Origin: Arenicola marina
Lineage: Eukaryota > Annelida > Polychaeta > Arenicolidae
DNA: 64,000 bases
Assembly: GCA_964019135.1 (NCBI GenBank)
Contig: OZ025249.1
Location: 7,366,039-7,430,038, forward strand
Reading direction: 5' to 3'
Positions 11,601 to 20,600 of the stretch are shown in pieces. Every line of letters starts with the position of its first letter. Position 1 is the stretch's first letter. The notes beneath the pieces are model-generated. The model saw only the letters and a list, made by a program, of their open reading frames with translations. It had not been told where the DNA came from and did not search any database. A program made the translations under genes and the position numbers.

Positions 11601-14600
11601 CTCCGTAAAATATTCTTTATAAACTTTACGAATCACGACGAAGTAGCATTATACATCACACACCGGTGCACAAATATCGTTTATGGACGATGTTATTTAA
11701 ATTAATGTCTGCAAGGTAGGTGTGATGAACACGAAATGAATATGTCATTTGACGATGTTTAAAGTACAGCTTTAAAACGAGGTGCAATTATCGCCTGGAC
11801 TCACCGGAGGAAGGTTTTATCGTAGAACGGATTCTGTAAAATACCAGCGGGGAAGACAATTTCGTTTTCAATAGGAGAGTAGTAGGCGTTCACCGTGGCT
11901 GGTGTCATAGCCCAACTGAAAGTAGAGAACACACATAAGAACACAATTATCATAAGAAAATGATAAGAATAAGGAGTAGATGAGCATATATGGGCTAACA
12001 TCTCCAATATGTTGCGATATACCATTCCCAGAACCATTACTCTTCACGGTTGGCATGCAGGTTCGATTCGATCTTCACTTGCAATTATTTTCAAGGCGAC
12101 TTCGCACACCCGATGCTATGCGCTATGAGAGTTTGTTTCCACTATGTTTCCCTGGAAGGGTCGTTCTCAGTTTCTGATATTATTAGAAACCCCGCATGAC
12201 TTTCAGTCCAAGCGGGATACGTTCGCACCCAGTGCTTTCCCCCGACCGGCGACATCATAATTTGAAAAACCAGAATCGTGTTATACGGCTTCCGGATTGC
12301 ACGCCATTGTCATTATGGGTCATGTTTTAGCCCAGACTTACTCTTTCTTGTCGGGGGCCTTCCCGCGCTGTGCCAGTTCGCGATCGATGTGAAACCTGCG
12401 GCTGTTGAGTACGTTGTGGAAGGAATCGCTTTCTGTGACATTCAGCTTAAAGATAAAGTCCATCCATTAGGATCAAAGCCACGTTAAAGGGCAAAGCACA
12501 CCCCAAAAACAACCGATATATATATATATATAGCGGGGCTAAAATTGGATCACGATGAATCGACATTGTGCAAAGAACGACTGTTTCGAGAAACTGCAAG
12601 TCACGAAAAGTTATGGATGAAATATTGTACCATGAATGTATGTCTGACGCAGTTGGTTAAATTAGTAGTAGGTTAAATTAAACAGTAGTAGGTTAAATTA
12701 AACAGTAGTAGGTTAAATTACAAAGTAGTAGGTTAAGTTAAAAAGTATTAGGTTAAATTAAACAGTAGGAGGTTAAATTACAAATATTAATGTACGAGAT
12801 CCCTTGACATAAACGTTTCCGTGTATATATTTAGCGTAGTGCTGGGCTCCGGGCATAACGCCATCAAGTACAATGAGCTAGTGTAAAGAACAATTGGGTC
12901 CAGGTACTTCGTGAGACATCAGTATGTGAAACAAAATCATGAAAATGCTCCAGAAATACACAGATACCAGGGAAGAAAGGGAGCCTTGCCTTGGTGTAGT
13001 ATTGATACAGCAATGTGGCAGGGAGCCCAGTCTGTACGGCACGATGGCCTTACCTGGGCGTAGTATTGATACAGCCATGTGGCAGGGAGCCCGGTCTGTA
13101 TGGCACGATGGCCTTACCTTGGTGTAGTATTGATACAGCCATGTGGCAGGGAGCCCGGTCTGTATGGCATGATGGCCTTACCTTGGCGTAGTATTGATAC
13201 AGCCATGTGGCAGGGAGCCCGGTCTGTATGGCACGATGGCCTTACCTTGGTGTAGTATTGATACAGCCATGTGGCAGGGAGCCCGGTCTGTATGGCATGA
13301 TGGCCTTACCTTGGCGTAGTATTGATACAGCCATGTGGCAGGGAGCCCGGTCTGTATGGCATGATGGCCTTACCTGGGCGTAGTATTGATACAGCCATGT
13401 GGCAGGGAGCCCGGTCTGTACGGCATGATGGCCTTACCTTGGCGTAGTATTGATACAGCCATGTGGCAGGGAGCCCGGTCTGTACGGCATGATGGCCTTA
13501 CCTTGGCGTAGTATTGATACAGCCATGTGGCAGGGAGCCCGGTCTGTACGGCACGATGGCCTTACCTTATTGTAGTATTGATACAGCCATGTGGCAGGGA
13601 GCCCAGTCTGTACGGCATGATGGCCTTACCTGGGCGTAGTATTGATACAGCCATGTGGCAGGGAGTCCAGTCTGTATGGCATGATGGCCTTACCTTGGCG
13701 TAGTATTGATACAGCCATGTGGCAGGGAGCCCCGTCTGTACGGCATGATGGCCTTACCTTGGTGTAGTATTGATACAGCCATGTGGCAGGGAGCCCGGTC
13801 TGTATGGCATGATGGCCTTACCTGGGCGTAGTATTGATACAGCCATGTGGCAGGGAGCCCCGTCTGTACGGCATGATGGCCTTACCTTGGCGTAGTATTG
13901 ATACAGCAATGTGGCAGGGAGCCCGGTCTGTATGGCATGATGGCCTTACCTGGGCGTAGTATTGATACAGCCATGTGGCAGGGAGCCCCGTCTGTACGGC
14001 ATGATGGCCTTACCTTGGTGTAGTATTGATACAGCCATGTGGCAGGGAGCCCGGTCTGTATGGCATGATGGCCTTACCTTGGTGTAGTATTGATACAGCC
14101 ATGTGGCAGGGAGCCCAGTCTGTACGGCATGATGGCCTTACCTGGGCGTAGTATTGATACAGCCATGTGGCAGGGAGCCCAGTCTGTACGGCATGATGGC
14201 CTTACCTTGGCGTAGTATTGATACAGCCATGTGGCAGGGAGCCCGGTCTGTACGGCACGATGGCCTTACCTTGGCGTAGTATTGATACAGCCATGTGGCA
14301 GGGAGCCCGGTCTTTACGGCATGATGGCCTTACCTTGGCGTAGTATTGATACAGCCTGTGGCAGGGAGCCCGGTCTGTATGGCATGATGGCCTTACCTTG
14401 GTGTAGTATTGATACAGCCATGTGGCAGGGAGCCCGGTCTGTACGGCATGATGGCCTTACCTTGGTGTAGTATTGATACAGCCATGTGGCAGGGAGCCCG
14501 GTCTGTATGGCATGATGGCCTTACCTTGGCGTAGTATTGATACAGCCATGTGGCAGGGAGCCCGGTCTGTACGGCATGATGGCCTTACCTTGGCGTAGTA

Positions 14601-17600
14601 TTGATACAGCAATGTGGCAGGGAGCCCAGTCTGTACGGCATGATGGCCTTACCTTGGCGTAGTATTGATACAGCCATGTGGCAGGGAGTCCAGTCTGTAC
14701 GGCATGATGGCCTTACCTTGGCGTAGTATTGATACAGCCATGTGGCAGGGAGCCCGGTCTGTACGGCATGATGGCCTTACCTTGGCGTAGTATTGATACA
14801 GCCATGTGGCAGGGAGCCCGGTCTGTACGGCATGATGGCCTTACCTTGGCGTAGTATTGATACAGCCATGTGGCAGGGAGTCCAGTCTGTACGGCATGAT
14901 GGCCTTACCTTGGCGTAGTATTGATACAGCCATGTGGCAGGGAGTCCAGTCTGTACGGCATGATGGCCTTACCTTGGCGTAGTATTGATACAGCCATGTG
15001 GCAGGGAGCCCAGTCTGTACGGCATGATGGCCTTACCTTGGCGTAGTATTGATACAGCCATGTGGCAGGGAGCCCGGTCTGTACGGCATCATGGCCTTAC
15101 CTTGGCGTAGTATTGATACAGCCATGTGGCAGGGAGTCCAGTCTGTATGGCATGATGGCCTTACCTTGGTGTAGTATTGATACAGCCATGTGGCAGGGAG
15201 CCCGGTCTGTACGGCACGATGGCCTTACCTTGGTGTAGTATTCATCCAGTTTGTCGACGTCCAGAATAAAGTCAGGGAAGCCGATCTTCTGGACGACAGC
15301 TTCCGCCTTCTCCAGAGCCCTGGCCTTCGTCTTCTCGTCCATCCAAGTCAGCTTGGGTATGTCATTGGAGAAGGTCTTCCGGATCATGGACAGGATGTCC
15401 CGCACCTGGATACCAGGGAGATCATGGAGTCAGCACAACCCGAAAACTCTCATTATGGATCAAGGCGTATTAGACGACTTCGATCGGGCGAATATTTGAC
15501 TGATCACTTTTTAATTGGAACATAATGAACGCCTAATTGTTCCCATGTCTATTAAAACACATGCATCTGATTTGAACGTCTGTAATGAGAAAACTAGACG
15601 CAGTATGAACTACGTGGATACCTCTCACGCAGCACGGCGCGTATCGGAGAATCATAGCGGGTGTACATAGGTTACAGATAAGGTTGGGATCTGACTTGTT
15701 CCAGTGAATGTTAAGCACTGTGATCTGCACCCCGGTACCCGGTCGGGACCTCGTCGGTACCGCATCCTTACCCCGTCGGTAGACCGTCGGTACCCCGTTG
15801 ATACCCCGTCGATATCCCGTCGGTATCCCGTCGTTAGCCCGTCGGTACGCCGTCGGTACGCCGTCGGTATCCCGTCGTTACCCCGTCGGATACCATGTCG
15901 GTACCCTGTGAAGTCACCGGTGTGCCGGCGCGACTGCCTCTCCCAGACCCACAGTAATGAAATCTGCAGGGGTTGTAACGGCTGGGCTTACCCTTTGTCT
16001 GTCGTCATTTCCGAACTGGTGTTCGACGAGCATGGCCCCCGTGGCGAAGCCCACCGTGCCGTCCGACACCCCGACACAGGACTCCCACATGGCGGAGGAA
16101 CCCTGCACCCCGTACAGCGCCATCGACAGCTCCTGCAGGGCCAGGCGGAAGGGCAGGGGCATTTCGGGAACCAATGACATCACGACCTGCCACACCAGTA
16201 GGTTAGGCAGCGTCCTGTCACCGGAACAAACAAGAAGAAAAATCCAACTCCATGTGCAGGGGATAATGTGAATCATCGGAACACATTCTATATTCAATGT
16301 TAGTGCAGATTTATTGTAAATTGTACACACGTTATTCAGCTTTAAATGAAATGCGGCAAATGTAGTTATGCAGTATTCGAAAGCTAATTGGCACGCCTAA
16401 CCTTGGAAAGGATCACTGTAAAAATTAATCCTGATCCACCCAGAAATAATACTCACGTTTCCCCAACCTTCTTCAGCAGTTTGCCCAGTTTCCCGAAGTA
16501 CTTCGGGGCGTACACCAGGACTTCCTCGGACTCGGGGATGTCGGTCTTGAATAGAGCTGACAAATACGCCTTCAAGTCAAACTGAAAGAAGGAACAAAAT
16601 AACACTAAACCTCAGTCGTCAGTCCGGCTTGGTGTGACCCCTATCTTCCCAACTCCCACCCCCAACAAAAATACTAAGACACCGACAAAGCCGTAGATGG
16701 TGTCTCTGTAGTGTCGCAAAGAGAGGTAATAGCTATAAAAGATATTAGTACACCAAGATAGGTCATACGGGGTGAGTTCGGGTATGCGAGCGGAGTAGTC
16801 GGACTCCGCGGAGTGCATAACCGAACGCGGAGATTGTGGTCCGATAGGGCGGTCACGTGGTACATTTTACTCACAGACCTTACTCCCCACCCAGAGGAGG
16901 ATCACGAGGATTTCCAACATGGCGTCCAGGCCGCACAATACATTTAATATATATATAGTAGTATTGCGACCTGCAAACAATCTGTAAATCATATTATAGC
17001 AACGAGAATAAGATAATGAACACAATACGTATCCGTTGATTTATTTTATGGCGCTATTTAACGATCTTCATAATTTGTGCAGTCCAGCAAGTGCAACATT
17101 CACGCGAACCGCGGATTTTGCGTTCGGTTAATATTGATCCGCCTATTAGCGGAAAGAGTGAGTCCGCATGCTCCAAATATCCGCGCCGATTACTCCGATC
17201 GCATATCCGAACTCACCCCCGGCGATTTCCTTGTAATCGTTCTCCGGTGGCGCCGCCAAGCGGTGAGCGCGTAGTGTTGCGCAGAACCGCCGTCGACAGG
17301 CATCAACTTCAAGTTTGTTCTGCCATAAACTGCGCGGATTCACGAAAGAAATGTCCAGGACAGACATTTTGCAGATTCCCCAAGGAAAATGAAAGGTAAG
17401 ACCGGCTTCTTGCCTTAATTTATCAGTCTTTGATATCGTGCATCGTTTATCCCCACCACAATTTCTGATCATTATCTATTATCGCCCACATCGAAACGGG
17501 CGGCTCATGTGAACAAACCAAGTCAAAGATCTATCGTTGCCACTATCTATTACTCAACAATTACCAGAAGACAACAAGCTCTAAGTGCCGGCTAATGCCT

Positions 17601-20600
17601 AACGAATATGTAATGAGGTGCCCTAATCGATGTCCTGGGGTTTGAATACAAATTGGGGGAACTCAGACCATATAGTAGCCTTTGTCTGCATTTGCATTTT
17701 TGTTTATTACCTTTTAGATGCCAGAGATGAGTGGTCAATGCAAGAAGGAAAGACTTGTTCAATAAGTCCAGTATGCCAGGGGCGGGTCCAGGGAGGGCCG
17801 ACCCGGCCCGGGCCCCCCTTTTAGGACAGAAATGTATACCATTTAACATATAAAAGCCAAAACCGCCCCCCCCCCCTATCCAGCATATCTAGGTCCGACC
17901 CTGACAGCGGACCCCTATCCAGATTTTCTGGATTTTCCCTATCAGCTGACGTAGTTTATATTCTTAAAAGCTGCTCATGTCTGAGAGTTTCTGTAGAAAT
18001 GAACAATCTTGTTGTTTGTATTTTTGTATTAAAAATATCAATTGGTTGAGCATGGCTTTGTTGTTTTCATTCATATTTACTCTTAGAATATATCTCTGGG
18101 CGGATCTAGGAATTTTGAAGCGGAAGGGGGGGGGGCGTAAAAATGGCCGCACATGTCCACCAATTTTTTTACAACCGGTGGGAGGGGTGGATAAAATGTC
18201 GACTTTAACATCCCTAAATAACCCCTCTCCCCTTGGATCCGCCTCTGGGTTTCATCTACAAAATGTCTCTTTCAAGTGTATTTCGTCGGAAAGCCCGAGT
18301 TTTACTTCTGAGACTAAACTTCGGGCGTCGTTGTGTTTGTTGTACACTTTTTAGGAGACTGTTTGCAGTGGTTTTGAAGGGTAGACGAATCTATTGTCCA
18401 AAGAAATGTGTCAATCAAACAAAGACAGGAGACCGCTAAATGCTAAATAATTATGAAGTTGTTGTGTTTTATAATCCATCAGTCAAGGGTATATCATAGT
18501 TTTCAACCAGCAAAGTTATCAGCGAATTAGGGGAGCCAAACTGTTGACTGCCAGTCAATGACGTTCTCGAAATATGACACCTTGATGATACTAACAACTA
18601 TTTATTGCCGCATAAAAAATACCAAATTATATATATTTAATGAAAAATATACCTGAAAGAATGAAGGAAGGCCACCAGGCTTTATATCACCCGAATTAAT
18701 AGCGCTAAAATCCAATTTGTAGTTCACAGGGCGGCGCTTATCAAGCAGTCTGCGTTATCGTCAGCGCAGTGGCAGCCAAACGTTACGCGCTCGCCGCATA
18801 GCGGCGCCACTACTCGCCGCATTACACATTTTGCAATGGGCTTTTGCCGTATGACCTATCTTGGTGTACTAATATCTTTGTATCTATATTAGTTTTGCAA
18901 AATATTTCATGGGTCGGGACCCGTGTATGTGACAGCTGGATCGATTAGGCGCGTCCTGATCCCCATGGTGACAGAATGTGGCATTAACCCATCATTTAAA
19001 ACATAAACAATATCACGTTACATCGAAGTCCGTTGTTTTAGCTGTGTATTGTCACCACTCACCGCTGACCCGATGGAGTCACTGAGCTCTTGGACGGTCA
19101 TCAGGTTGTAGAGGCTCTCGGGATCCATCCTCTGTTCTGGCAGATCCAGGGCCTGTGAGGGGTGCAACGGGAAGCTAGAGACAGTGGGAAGGAGGGGGGG
19201 GGGTGAGGGTGATGGCACACTCCATACTCTGTACTGTATATCCTGCTCCGCCAAAGTGCCGTATGAGGCAAACGAGCGAGCCATCTGAATCAACCTCAGT
19301 GCTGTTTGTCTAACCTGGATGTATGTCATGCATGTCGACTTGATTTAACTACCGATATGAGGTAACACCTGGTGTTACACGGCAAGAAACAAGGATGGTT
19401 CGCCATCTTCAGCTAGATGTCGCCCGCTATATACATACGATAAACCGCATCTATTCTAAACTTCGCTAATGCAATATTTCTCCTCACATTTGAATTTAAC
19501 ATGATGACCCACTCTTAGTCATCACAGACCATTCAACGCCAATTAGTCATGTCAAGGGGTCATGTCAAGGGGTCATGTCAAGGAGTCATGTCAAGGGGTC
19601 ACTCACCCCTGCCAAGGCGGCTTCGAGGTTCCAGGATTCGCTGGCCGCGGCTGTGGCTGCCTCGTTCTCGGCGCCCAGCAGTGACGCGATGGCTACGTAG
19701 TAGGTGACGTAGGCATCCATGTATTTCTGCGAGTCGTTACCAAAGTAGTAACGATAATCACTAAAAGTCAAACTCGCTTGATCGAACTGAAAAGAAAATC
19801 AAAGAAATAGACAATTATGCTGAGAGCTTCGTAATATAATGCATATGGCTGGGCAAACATTGGGGGCAGATCACGGCAGGCAATCCAAAATGAATGCACC
19901 CAATGATAAAGTAGCGGAATAGATGTCTGCCATCGATGGAACCTAAACAAAAATATTGAAGATGAGAGGCAATCGAGTCAACCTCCACATCAGTTCAACT
20001 AATGTTATGTATGAAATGATGTCTTTTCAGTTTAACAATAATATAGGCAGATATATAAATATATGCAATTAAGGTTGAAAACTTATTTTACCTTCATTGC
20101 CGAAAAATGTGTATAGTGCAACGCTGCCATATTCTGGCCAGTCCATTAAAATGCCACCGATTCGCATGAGGCCGACTTCTGTGCATTTTACGCACGGATG
20201 ATTCCGGCACCAGGTGGCAACACTGTTACATATGTTTCTACGGGATTCGGCCTTGAATCAAACATTTGACCCCACTCCCTCCAACCGCCCCCTGTTAAAT
20301 GCGAATAACGTTCCCGAACGTGATTGAACCGGCATCAGTACCATAATCCTCTGAATGGAGTTGTTCTTGTCGTCGGACGTGACGCCGAGGGAGAAGAGCG
20401 GGGTGACTCCGTACATGACGGCCCTGGCCATGTCCTGCTCCATGTCCCATCCGGACACGTTCCAGTCGGCTCCAGTGGTCCCGGCCGGCAGGATGGGCCA
20501 CGACCCCACATCCTCGATCACCTGCAAACAGCCACACCAGCGGCATCACATCACATTTTGGAGTGACCGTCAAGCTCTGTGGCGACCCAAGGCACCTCAA

